DNA of 64,000 nt from Nemopilema nomurai (lineage: Eukaryota; Cnidaria; Scyphozoa; Rhizostomeae; Rhizostomatidae): the NCBI GenBank assembly GCA_003864495.1, contig ML133388.1, positions 84,311 through 148,310 of the forward strand. The letters run 5' to 3'. The notes below the pieces were generated by a model. The model was not told where the DNA came from. It made no database searches and saw nothing but the letters and a program-made list of their open reading frames with translations. Position 1 is the first letter of the stretch. The number at the start of each line of letters is the position of its first letter. The position numbers and the translations under genes were made by a program. Shown piece by piece: positions 23,769 to 34,867 of this stretch.

Positions 23769-26118
23769 ATGGACTGCCATGAAATGCAAATCAAAACTGT
23801 CACCATTCGAGCACTGGCATTTCGAGGCATCTCTCTGCTGGGATTGATATGCCTCATTTCTTGGGAAATATGGAAGGCCGGCGACATGTTTACCACTTTC
23901 AAAGGTTTGTATTTGACTCTCGAATTTACACACCGTTTGAATAGCTTTACTGGCTCAAGGGCACTTCATGGATACAATCAGAGCAGAAGGAATCCAGTCT
24001 GCTTTTGAAAATAACTGTTTCTCACAAGCACTGAGAGAATTATCACAAGGTTACAGTTTCAGCGCAGTTGAGAATATACGCACAGAACAATGCCATTAAA
24101 ATAGTTACCGTTGCTGGTAGAAGGAAAGTGGACCAAATAAAATGCATTGTTCACTTTCTTAATGTACAACTGTCATGTCGAGTGATGTGTAGATATTCAA
24201 CTTTAGATATTCAGAACATTCTAACAGCCATTTATGCCAAATGTTTGCAGGCAGAAGCTCTTAAAGAGGTTAAACGTAAGGTGCTATGATAACTCAAAAA
24301 CAAGAAGATTGACATCGATAGTGTTGAAGCTCCTTCTTCGTTCTACAACGCCTTCTCTGTCTTACCCCGCAGCTACCACCCGAACTAGTTCCATAGATTG
24401 TAATTCATGGCTAGTATTTAATCATTTCATTTTTACATTTTAAAGATCAATTCAGTGGTGGTGAAATCGATAAGCAGTTCAAAAAAGTATCATTGGAACT
24501 CGAGGAGGTACGCTTGAAGAATATTATATAAATAATTGAAAACACTTGCTATCAAGGAGAAACTGTGAATATCTGAAAAATCAGACCATGCAAAGTATTT
24601 AAGAAAGTGTGGCCTCATTACGATTAACTGATTAGCATGACCTTTGAAAATAATGGTTTGAAAGATATGTTTCAAGGACTGTGTTAATTACATCACCTTA
24701 TATGGATTGCATTGATTGTACAATCTCGAAGGATTATGGGGAGTATATGACGATATAATTTGATTGTATGATTGTAAATAGAGCAGATGGATTATGTGTA
24801 CTTTAAATTGCTAGACTTGCTTCTCTCGCTTTGCACCTTGTCACATTGACAGTTCTTGGTGCTAAGGCAATAGGTGCAATGCCTGCCACAATTGTTGGAA
24901 CACTAACGAGAATTCTTTGACACGCGTTCATTCATCTCCCTCTCCCCCCTACAAACAATGTTTTCCTGCTGCTAAACAAAGCGTCATTTTTGGGCCCCAC
25001 TTTCCCCAAGATTAACTGGATGCTATACTTTGTTACCAACATTGTTTTAGTAGGGAGGAGGGGATTTACAACCATTGGCGCGTCACAGGAATGAGAAACG
25101 CAAAAACCAGATAAAATACTGATATGCCTCAAGGGCTTTTGGCAGGCATTGGAAATGCCTTAGTAGACGCGTGTAGAAATGGTACATTTATTCTCTAACC
25201 TCTCTGCAGAATGAGCTCCCAACATTTTCACAAGCAGCGGACATCGAAAACGCGATGATGCAGCGCGCAAGGAAGCAGAACCTGGTCAAGCACTGTCATA
25301 AGCGAAACCGGACGGACATATACCCGGCTGGGCTGAATCCGAAGACCGGACTAAACCGCGCAGCATTCCGCAATATTTTAGTGAGTGATAAAAATCAGCT
25401 TCTATACTGCATGATTCCAAAAGTCGCTTGCTCCAACTGGCGAAGGGTTCTCCTGGTTCTCGAAGGCTACATCCAAGATCCACAAGCCCTGGATTCAGCA
25501 GATGTCCACAACAACACGTTCGGGCTTCTTCGTCCCCTCTCAGACTATTCTTCAGACGAAATCATTTTCCGCTTGTCCACCTACTACAAATTCATGTTTG
25601 TTCGCAACCCAATAGAGAGGCTGACTTCAGCATTTCGCAATAAATTCGTCGAGAGCCGGGTACCGTTTTTCCGCGAGGTATTTGGTAGGTACATTTTGAA
25701 GCGGTACCGAGCGGAAAAGCCGACCGACCGGGCCACGACGGGAGAGGGGGTGACATTCCGCGACTTTGTGCAGTACATCGTTGACTCACCTCCGGAGCAT
25801 CCGGACTACGTGAACTCGCATTGGGAGCGATACGACCGACTGTGTTTACCCTGCCTGATCTACTATGACTACATCGGAAAGTTCGAGACGATAGACGATG
25901 ATGCAGACTACCTTCTCCGATTGATTGATGCAAGGTCGAAAGTGTCCTTCCCAAGAATCAAATCTAACTACCGTGTCCCAACAAAGGCACTTAGTAATTT
26001 CTATTATCGAAGCTTAAACAGCGATTTACAGGAGAAGTTAGTCAACACTTTTGAACATGACTTTGAGATGTTTGGCTACAAGAAACCAGCAGTAATCTAC
26101 GACAAGAAAAGGAAGTAA
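23769..26118 (+). CDS. Golgi carbohydrate sulfotransferase (CHST8/9/11-14 family), 4 exons
   Basis: Exons are 23769-23904, 24255-24275, 24446-24507 and 25210-26118, phase-consistent, giving 375 aa, close to CHST11-type lengths. The enzyme transfers sulfate from PAPS to a glycan hydroxyl in the Golgi lumen. A short basic N-terminus is followed by one transmembrane segment (about 15-32, GISLLGLICLI), as expected for a type II Golgi protein. A stem is encoded by two micro-exons, and the catalytic domain lies in the last exon. The 5'-phosphosulfate loop is PKVACSNWRR (143-152) and the 3'-phosphate site FVRNPIERLTSAFRNKF (203-219). The C-terminal FEHDFEMFGY pattern matches the family. An in-frame stop just upstream limits the start to 23769 or the Met at 23784. 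The 21-base exon 2 uses the second of two adjacent CAGs, chosen for phase. Substrate (chondroitin, dermatan or HNK-1 type) cannot be told. Confidence 0.9.
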
Positions 26119-26224
26119 TGCGAAATAGATAATCAGTTGCGCAAGCCCGCCTATTTAAACGAAAGCCTGTAAGACCCACTCGGCTTGAGAAGATGATAAA
26201 CGTTAGATATGCAATGGCTGGCTT

Positions 26225-26599
26225 TTATTTGCGACCGGCAGCACCACTGCTGATAGGCTGATTTAGATATTCCTCTTTGACAAAAGAAATCGTGTGAAAC
26301 CTTTTGTGGATATTGTGAACCCGCTGTGTTTGAATAGCTTCCATGTAGGATTTTATGTAGGGTTGAAAAGGAGGTGGGAGCAGTGAGCCAACGGAATCGA
26401 GGCGGTGTCCGGATTTTCTGCCGAGTCGGGGCCACGGGGGCACAAGCTTCTCTTTATAGAAGTGTTGTAAAGTACCCTTTGTATTATTTTGATTAATAGC
26501 CAATGTTACGGAGGAAGGATGTTTGTACCCCCTCTTTTCCCCCTTGTTCAAAAACGCATCCTGCAGTCTTGAAATAGCAACAATGGTAGCCATCCCCAT
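26225..26599 (-). CDS. Small hypothetical protein, 124 aa
   Basis: I do not recognise a family. The ORF starts ATGGGGATGGCTACC at 26599 and runs without interruption. The product is basic and Pro-rich in the middle (PPWPRLGRKSGHR, LLPPPFQPYIKSYMEA), with no signal peptide or membrane segment. Its stop lies inside an AATAAA-type signal (AAATAAAAG), a plausible compact 3' end. It converges on the sulfotransferase, about 106 bases apart. It is longer and less repetitive than neighbouring chance frames and overlaps no recognised repeat. It could be a single-exon gene, a last exon or a chance frame. Confidence 0.35.
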   Translation of the reverse strand: MGMATIVAISRLQDAFLNKGEKRGYKHPSSVTLAINQNNTKGTLQHFYKEKLVPPWPRLGRKSGHRLDSVGSLLPPPFQPYIKSYMEAIQTQRVHNIHKRFHTISFVKEEYLNQPISSGAAGRK

Positions 26600-27008
26600 G
26601 CCTTCATTGTCAGAGGATCACAGCTGCGGCAACCTTTGTGAAACAAGAAAAGTCCAATTACTGTTTCGTATAATACAACAATTTAATAGTTTTTTGTACG
26701 TTATATAATCTCTGTCATAAAATCGCACTGCAGCGTATGTTGTATTTGATTTTTACTTAACAGAACGTAAACTTCTGTAGAGAAACTATTTCTATTTGAT
26801 CAAATCAAGCCATATCATAGCCAATGGTATCGAATTGCCTACCATTATCGAAATAAACAAAAATAGGCCAATGAAAAGCATTGCTTAGAAGTATTCATTC
26901 CTCTTTCACATCCATCAACCAAAAAGAACCCTGCAATAAGTACAAACTAGCAGATCATAAAAGCTTTGTTTTCTCTTACAAAGCAGATAATCAACACTTA
27001 TTTTGCAC

Positions 27009-27010
<2 letters not shown>
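26600..27010. other. Intergenic, AT-rich
   Basis: No exon, repeat or RNA gene is recognised. Confidence 0.4.
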
Positions 27011-27040
<30 letters not shown>

Positions 27041-27057
27041 CTTCTTCTTCTTCTTCT
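27011..27057. repeat. (CTT)n microsatellite, about 16 units, 3' tail of a LINE fragment
   Basis: It is an uninterrupted CTT run. It directly abuts the minus-strand LINE fragment, so on that strand it is a (GAA)n tail marking the element's 3' terminus. Confidence 0.9.
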
Positions 27058-27265
27058 ACGAGCTTGTCCCACTACCCTGTGGGGTCGCTGCGGCGGTCAT
27101 CTTCCTCCAGGTCCTTCGGTCCAGGGCATCCTCCTCCTTTGCTCAAACCGAATCCAGGTCCTTCTTCACGCAGTCCATCCATCTCAGCTTTGGCCTACCA
27201 CGCTTTCTTTTTCCTGGCAATCTCATCTCCATCACCTTCCTTCCAACGTATGTCTCGTCTCTTAT
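27058..27265 (-). mobile_element. 5'-truncated LINE, C-terminal reverse transcriptase end
   Basis: On the minus strand the frame reads GRKVMEMRLPGKRKRGRPK, LRWMDCVKKDLDSV and later DRRTWRKM. This is the conserved C-terminal tail of invertebrate endonuclease/reverse-transcriptase LINEs. A stop interrupts it and the rest of the element is absent, typical of 5' truncation during target-primed reverse transcription. Confidence 0.75.
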
Positions 27266-28900
27266 TTTGCACTACCATTGCCAATATTTGATATGTCGTT
27301 TAAAATATATCAAATTGTAGTTCATTCCTGAGTGCCACGAAAGAAGTAGTACCTACTGGAGAGCTAGCCCATGACCTATATACATTATGTGAGAAAAAGG
27401 AATTTTTAATGTTGAGCAATCCAATGTCCAATCAACTAACAAAGCTGTGTAAAAACTTTTGCCTATAACTTAGCATAACACAGCATAGCATATATTGAAT
27501 AAAGAAAGGTTTCGAGTTTTACAGTATCCAGACACTGCTATCAGCACTACTCCAGTCAAATCAAAGAACTTTTGATAAATACAGTGGCAAGAAGGCACTA
27601 TTCAAATCAAGGCTGGATATTTTTTTTAACTTTTTGCTAAACCGTTCGGGTATTGTATTGCAGATCATCGATGCAAATTATCGCTAAAATTAGCTACCTG
27701 GTAAGCATGTAAAGCTCGAACAAAACGAAACAGAGAAGACTTAATTTGTGTACAGCAAAAATGTTTTATATTAAAAGACTGTAATCACAACCAATTTTCG
27801 ATTTCTATTTGATTTCCTTTCCCCATAGAAGCTTCAGTTGCAAGGTTTATTTGGGTTGTAGTCTCGAAATAAACAATTCTGCTTGCTTCAGTGGCGGCAT
27901 CAGTGGTCTCAAAAAAGACTGGATCGAGCTTCTATGTCGCGACTTTTTGACCATAACAATCTTGTGGCGGCCATCTTGGAGGAGTGTTGTCAATGTTCAT
28001 TAGGACTCGTAAAACCGGAAAGATCTTAGCTCTTGAAAATTGACATTCTTAGCTGAGTCTGTCGCATTAAAAATGTGCATTCTATTGTCAATTGGCTTAA
28101 TCGTACTAAACAAATCGTAACAGACAGTTTCATTTCTTTTCCTCAACAGAACTTTTGGAAAATACCTTAAACCTTAATGCATCAAGCAAAAAATCGATCT
28201 ATTGCTGTGATCTTCAGATTTTAAACATGGCGAATAACAAATTTGTTGTTGTGCTCAATATTTTGATAAACTATATTGCATCATCCACCAGGGGCGGATC
28301 CAGCGTTTGAGTTTTAGGAGGGCCATTAAAGAAAGAAAAAGGGGGCTGGATGCTGCACAGCCTATATGAAGGCTACCACCTCAAAGAGCGATGGCAAAGT
28401 GAAAGTAGAAGTATATTTTGGAAATTTTGGTCATTCAAGGAAGCTTGGACACATGCATTCTAGATAAAATTCGACACGGAGTATTGCAGGAAACTGGAAA
28501 CTGGAAAATCACGATCGAGTCAATCCTAGACAGGGAATTTTGTAGGAAAAGCTAGCAAACTGCCCAACCTCAAATTTTATTACACAATCCCACTGAATAA
28601 ACTATGGAGATTTCAAATCCAAGATGGGCCAAAAAATGTACACCAGAAATCATATTTTTTGATGACATCATCAAAAAATTGATAAAAGTTTTTGAAAAGT
28701 CAGTCAATGACTTGATCTCAATTTTTATTACATTACCCCACTTAATCAACAACAAAGATTTAAAATCCAAGGTGGGACAACAGAAATGTTACCGGAAGTT
28801 ACTTTTCGATGGCGTCATCAAAACTAGAAAAAAATCTTTAAAATGCAAACGGTTTCCGTACTAGATGTGTTTTTGGCCGTTTTATATTAGACCTGCTTAA
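27266..28900. other. Intergenic; terminal fragment of a hAT-like repeat near 28292
   Basis: CAGGGGCGGATCCAG at 28292 followed by a G-rich stretch resembles a hAT-type terminus, but no matching right end is seen. Two related GATGACATCATCAAAA-like blocks occur at 28660 and 28812. No gene is supported. Confidence 0.4.
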
Positions 28901-28901
28901 A

Positions 28902-30680
28902 TTAACGTAAAACAGAACCCTTTGGTGAAATGACACAATGTGACACAAGCAAGACACGTATACTTAAACTAAATAGAAAACTGTGCATGCAATATATCAC
29001 AGTGTGTGTTTTTGCTGCAGAAACCCCAGGAAGCCATATATCTTCTTCGCTTTCATTCTCTTCATCATCTGAATTTCCAAAAAATATATATTCCATCTCA
29101 ATTTCATGGATTTTGTGTTCTGACAGACTTGCCGGAATTCCAGCTTGACTATCGAGCACATATTCAACTACAGCATGAATGCTATCTTCATCGCTTGGCA
29201 TAGGTCTGGAAGTACCTGTTGTTGATTGCTGCTCACCTAAAAGATTGGCATTTATGAACGATATAACTTAGGACAATAAGCAGTACATAAGGAAACCTTG
29301 CGCTCTAAATGGAAAACCCTGGGCCAGCTTGTGGCTTATCATGCAGGATTAGAAGGACCCAAATGAGCAAATATATTTTGTTTAAGGGGTCATACCTACA
29401 AACCTAACTGAGGCTACTTGCTTAATCTCTGCATTATAAGTCCACCCATAATCTTCCAAAAAAATATCTATGATTCTGTTGTTGTAACGCAGCCAATAAT
29501 ACAATTGATAATACACTCGTAAGATGGCTTTCGCATAGCGTCAGGATCAGGGGGATAGCTTCCGATGACTTGACATTAAGTGCCTTGTACAGTCGAACTC
29601 TAGTTTTAACGAGATTTTCATCCAACTTCCCTTTGTACAGAGGTGTTTGCACAAATTCCGAGACATCTTTAATTACATTTTAAGGTAAACATGCTTCTAA
29701 ACCAAAACTTTGAAGAAGGATTAAGCTGTCGTTCTTTTTGATAAGTCATATTTCTCTTTGAGCAACTTGACCTTCCCAATCCCAAAAAAGATGTTGCATC
29801 ACATCCTGTCAGCACATGTATTGCTGGAAGTTGCTTTGCTTGAAGAAGTTCTCTCCAAGAAACTGCACCACCTTCTCAATGTCGATATATCTGTCATGAT
29901 CGATCTTCATGTACCATTTCCGATTAGGCCTTTCAATACAGTACGCGTACACCATAAGAATGAAGACGTCTGTGTCTTTTGCGACAATAACTACGTTTGT
30001 ATCCTCTAAGCAAGCATGAAGAATTAAGCGTGTGTCCTCTTCTTCGTGATTATACTTGAACAACGGTGTTACGCTTTCTTTCGTAATTTTCCATGTTTCA
30101 TCTTTGTCTGTGAAGAGTAGCGGGATAGAAATATGCTTCTTTCCTTCTTGACTCTTAAAAAAAGTAGCACAAACTCTTATCAAATCTGCCTTATTCTCAA
30201 TATTGTGAAAAAGGGATAGCCATTCATTGCCGTTCAGCATCTCCTAGTCAAAACCTTGAACGTGAACTCTTCCTCCTTCAGCTCCTCTCTTGGCTCTTGT
30301 GCCGCTTTTAACACTTGGCTCTTATGATCTCCACTTGAATGGGGCTACGGTCGCCTTGATGAACAGCTACTTTTAACAAGGACACAGACCATTCACGGTT
30401 TTATAGATCTCAAAGCAGCCATCCCATCTATCAAACATAATGCATTTTGCGGACAATCTTGTTTCGTGGCCTCTGACTGTGAAATTATGTAGGCTCGAAG
30501 AAAGTGCTTCTGTGATGGCCGTAAAATTCCATCGGGGGTTGCAATAGACAAGGGCACAGAGGTAAGTGGGTATTGCAAAGCCTTTTCGCTATCGGTCGAT
30601 TTGGATAGAAGATCTCCAAAAGCTTGGCGATCTTTCTTTGGAATTGAAACTTTCTTTTGCTGCTTCACCCTCTTGGACAA
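28902..30680 (-). pseudogene. Decayed transposon-associated gene of unnamed family
   Basis: Three separated minus-strand pieces look like one dispersed-repeat protein. Piece one is 30680-30393 (DRQAFGDLLSKSTDSEKAL, SIATPDGILRPSQKH). Piece two is 30240-29809 (YNHEEEDTRLILHACLED, VVIVAKDTDVFILMVY). Beyond 29809 the frame continues with a TGCDATSFFGIGK-like stretch but is broken by stops and shifts; a tail near 29550-29430 reads FLEDYGWTYNAEIKQ. The acidic ORF 29201-28902 may be its C-terminus. Similar proteins are, from memory, widespread in invertebrate and fish genomes near transposons, without an established function. Stops and frame changes mark it as dead. Confidence 0.45.
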
Positions 30681-30741
30681 TCCTGTTTTAAGTTTCAGTT
30701 TCTTTATGTTTTAAGCTACTATTGTATTGTAGCTACTGTTG

Positions 30742-31081
30742 TGTAACGATTCTGTGGTTCTTTGCTAGCGTGGAAGGAAGATGGCATGCTTAGGCCCGAA
30801 GGCCTAAGCCAAGTAAGATAACAGCGTAGTCAATAGATCAATGTATATCCAATCTGTTTCAAACAAGACTGACCTAATGGTCACGAAATACACTGAATAT
30901 AACACTGAGTATAATTGGAGATGACAATCAACAGTAATACGTCACTCTACAACAATAAACATGATCACAATAACGGAAACGACACATTGACATAAGACAA
31001 TACATACTTGTTAACAAGATTAAGATCAATCACAGACACTGCACGCAACACAGCTAATTAACAAAACCCTAACACGTTACA
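30742..31081. repeat. Solo LTR of the TRIM family
   Basis: It begins TGTAACGATTCTG and ends ACACGTTACA, and is near-identical to the two LTRs at 56301-56639 and 57216-57554. No internal region accompanies it. The flanking tetramers are GTTG and GTTA, an imperfect target duplication. It lies just upstream of the decayed gene at 28902-30680. Confidence 0.9.
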
Positions 31082-32130
31082 GTTATATCATATCCCTGCC
31101 AAGTATTTCGAAAATTAATTCTTGTTGTTTTTGAATTGATTATTGTTTCAAAAGCAATGAACCCCTATAAACTTATTTGCACCTATAACATGTAGTCCTT
31201 ATGACAAATTTAAGCATATCTGTTCTAACAATTTGTCAAGAAGTTCATACAATTGCCTATAAATGCCAAAGGGTCAGTTTGTGCCTGTTTATGAGTAAAT
31301 TATAGCTGAAATATTGGCCTACTGAGTGGTGATAAATAGAATTGTATGTTGAAGTGAAGAAGGGGAATTAAACGTGCAGGCCAGGTAATGTTAACTGGGA
31401 CAGAAATTATTCCATATACAAGTTTTTTCACAGATTACTAGGCAGTTGAAGAATACCTGAAGTAAATGTTATTTGAAGTCCTATATGTTTAGCAATATTC
31501 AAAATTGAAAATATGAATTTTAGGGCCCTATTTCCTAAGCAAAGAGCTGGTGGCTTGAGCCTTGTAACCATATGAAATCTTTACTTATCACGTGAGATTA
31601 CGATGAAAGTTTTTCAGTTCTTGTAGTTGGGTTGTCACTTTGCTTCTTGTACCCAGGCCTAAGACGGTATGGAGCCAGGAGTATTACCTTCTATTATTAA
31701 GAGAGGTCCTGGCAGTGGCGGCGCCAGGGGGGGGGGAGGACTAGTCCCCCCCACTTTTTCAGAAAGATGGTCTCTGAGATTCATGCAAATCCGATGAGAA
31801 AATGGGGGGGGGGGGGGGGGTTTAGGCCTACGTTCTGTGAATTGTGTCGCAAAATTATTTCAATGTAAAACACCAAATTTGTTATCAAATTACATCCTTA
31901 AGATTTATTTATCTTACAACAGGAAAACATGAATGGGTCAGATTATAAATAATTTAATCCTTTGCAAGAGAATATCAATAGTTGTTTCCGTATATTTACG
32001 AAGTTCACTTCATCAACATTTTTAACGTCTTAAAAAGAATAGTAATTATCTTCCGGCTCTCTGCGAGAAAAAATGATGAATTTGTTACTGCATATCTTGA
32101 CTTTCACTCATTCATCTGAAAAACAACGAA

Positions 32131-33731
32131 ATGGCGTGTGCTTCTGTACGTGATCCGTCTTCTGAAACTGTTCTGAACATCGACAATGTCCTTGCAATGG
32201 GACGAATTAAGCCGGTTATCGATTTCCCAAAATCAGTTATTTCTGGGAAAGACTTTCGATTTCAGAAGAGATGGTATGAGCAGTATGACTGGTTAGAGTA
32301 TTCAATTGACAAAGATGCAATCTTTTGCTTTTACTGTCGCATCTTTGGGTCGCAGGGTAAGTGTTTTTACGTATTATTTATGGTTATTGGTTATTCCATC
32401 CTTATTCTTAGGCTAGCTGTCATATTTTAGTATATAAAACGTTTTCCCCATCTTTTACGGGCACAGTCGGGCGCAGTCCTACATTTAAAAAACCATTAGA
32501 GAGACATTTTTAGCCCTGTGAGAAATATTAAAAACTTCCTAATTAAAAATGCCCACGTGGGGAAATGGCTACCCAAATAACCTTTGCATGAAAATGTGTA
32601 TTTCATACCACATTTGAAGCTTCACATAAGATAGTGGCAAGAATGTAGCACGTAACTCATGAAATATTCAAGAAAGTCCTAAATTTTTCAGTCCTAAGAA
32701 AGTTTTCAAAATCAATTCTTGAAAAACGGCAATCATGAAGGACTTTTGTATTCTTATTTTATTTTGCCTAGTCGTAGTCCATCTATTCATTAATTTGATG
32801 ATTTGAAACAAAAAAACAACTATAAGAAAGTGCTCACGATAAAGCTTCTTAAAAGTGAGATAGATGCTGGAAATCAGAGTTACTGTAGGACACAAGCGAG
32901 CGTATATAATAATGAAAGTATACGAGATTTTAAAAATGACATCGACGTAAATTTCCTTCAAATTTTGAAATAAAAAATGCTAAAAAATGTTTGTTTCAGT
33001 AGGTTGTTCTGAGAAAATCTTCACAGAAGATGGTTTCCGTAACTGGAAAAAGGCAACTGGAGCAACAGGCCGCTTGGAGAAACATTTGAAGTCGAGAGCA
33101 CATCAGCTGAGCCGAGAGAAAGCTATTTTAAGAAAGACCAGCACACCAATCAATGTCCAGCTTTAAAATGCCGAAGCAGCAAGGATTTCAAAGCTAGAGG
33201 CTTAGAAAAAGGAAAATCAGAAGTTGGTGGAAGTTATTATTGATGTTATCCGCCATATCAGTCTTCAAAACGAGGCTTTTAGGGGTCATGATGAGAAACC
33301 AACATCTGAAAATCAAGGAAAATTCCTAGAAGAGATAATTTTTTTAGCAAAATATCACGCTCCCTTAAAGAAATGGCTAGACAGTCGTCCCGAAAATGTT
33401 TCTTGACTTTCGCATGATATACAGAATGAAATGATAGATCTTCTTTCTCAAAATGTCATAGAGACAATAAAAGAACAGATATTAGAAAGCAAGTGTTATT
33501 CAGTGGAATGCGATGAAGTCACCAGTCATAAAAAGTAATTCATGTCTATTATCGTACGTTATGTTTATCAGAATGTTATTCAAGAGAGGGTTGTTGGGCT
33601 GAAAAATGTATTGAGCTTGAAAGGAAAATCGTTGGCTGACATCATCATTGAAAAGTTGGGTGTATTGCAGATTCCGTTGCAAAACATGAAAGGAAAGGGC
33701 TTTGACGGTGCAAGTAATATGTCCGGTGTTC
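32131..33731 (+). pseudogene. hAT transposase N-terminal part (TTF zinc finger, DUF4371-like)
   Basis: Exon 1 (32131-32355) ends at a GTAAGT donor and reads FQKRWYEQYDWLEYS and AIFCFYCRIFG, a TTF-type zinc finger start. The next exon begins after TTTGTTTCAG near 33000 (FRNWKKATG, LEKHLKSRAHQ). The frame then runs through several stops (near 33166, 33207, 33405 and 33537) and reaches GFDGASNMSG, a conserved hAT motif, where it is cut by the inverted-repeat element. The stops show decay. Confidence 0.85.
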
Positions 33732-34347
33732 TATGCGTTTCTGCATGGGCATGCGTTTCTGTATGGGCTGAGACACATATGCGTCTCGAGTTTTACAGTG
33801 TAATGGCGGACCTGCAGGGCCTTGCTGTGAATGGCGTGAAGCGCATATGCGTCACATTGGAGAAACGCCCCATGCAGAAACGCATAACACTGAAATTCTC
33901 TATGCGTTTCTGCATGGGCCTAAGGCAAACTACAAAAAATGATAAAAATTCAAAAATGCTACTTCCATCGAAAAGTTTGACCTATATCAGATTGTTGCAA
34001 TCATTTCTTGCTAGTAAACAGTCATTTGCGATGAAATTCGATGGTGTTTTGATTTTAGATGCCCCATGCAGAAACGCATAACATTGAAATTCTCTATGCG
34101 TTTCTGCATGGGCTAAGCGGATGGTAGTTGTTCATCTTATCAATAGCATGATTGTAAAATTTTTTTCTGAGTTTATCATGTCATGATATTTTGTTAATTT
34201 CTAGAACTTTGATTTGGTTTTGTATTGATTATATTGGATGTGCGCGTTGTGTGCCTCACAGCTAGGCCCTCCATGTCCGCCATTACACTTTAACATTTGA
34301 AACGCATATGTGTCTCAGCTCATGCACAAACGCATGCCCATGCAGAA
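33732..34347. repeat. Composite inverted-repeat element with two internal hairpins
   Basis: The outer arms (about 33739-33830 and 34258-34347) are roughly 90-base inverted repeats sharing TTCTGCATGGGCATGCG and TGTAATGGCGGAC blocks. Inside, two nearly identical 50-base hairpins occur at 33869-33918 and 34063-34112, each with 18-base perfect arms (CCCATGCAGAAACGCATA and its complement) and a 14-base loop. The arm sequence also begins the outer left arm at 33732. No transposase is present. Confidence 0.85.
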
Positions 34348-34777
34348 GAGATTCCGCAAGAGAAAAATGAAAATGCTGAGGCCCTAATAATCAAGACTGG
34401 CGCAATACTCGACATTCCTGTAGAATCAAAAGACATCCAGGCCTGCCACAGATTAGGGAAACGACACGACGCACCCATCATCTGCAAATTCCTAAACAGG
34501 AAAACGGCAACCGCGTTTCTCGCAGCAAAAAAACACACAAAAAAGCCTTTCAGGGGAGAAAAACTTGGCTTCAAAGATCACCCGGAATGTAAGATTTACA
34601 TAAATGAAAGCCTCACGAAAAGAAATAAGGATCTGATGTTTCGAATGAAGAATGAAGAAACAAGAAAATAACTGGAAATTTATATGGTCTAGAAACGGAA
34701 CAATTTATGCTCGAAAAGATGAAAATTCCGAATTCCTCAGAATCAACGACGAAAAAGACATTGGGAAAATGGTTTAG
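34340..34777 (+). pseudogene. LINE ORF1 fragment, frameshifted
   Basis: It reads IQACHRLGKRHDAPIICKF and later INESLTKRNKDLMFRMK, the conserved core of LINE ORF1 RNA-binding proteins. Around 34668 the frame changes, and the neighbouring frame continues WKFIWSRNGTIYARKDE to a stop at 34777. The N-terminus is missing at the junction with the inverted-repeat element. Confidence 0.75.
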
Positions 34778-34867
34778 CGGTATTTCATCCTCAATCTGTT
34801 TTCAAATTATTACGTATCTTTCTGTCTTTACATATATATATTTTTCTGCTAAATAAGCCCCTCCCTC

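Noticed and set aside
27003..27331. Three overlapping open frames with poly-Ser/Leu/Phe runs
   Set aside because: These are translations of the CTT microsatellite and of the antisense strand of a LINE tail.
31804..31820. 17-base G run as a functional quadruplex
   Set aside because: It lies next to a hAT terminus where such runs are common and length errors likely; no regulatory context is visible.
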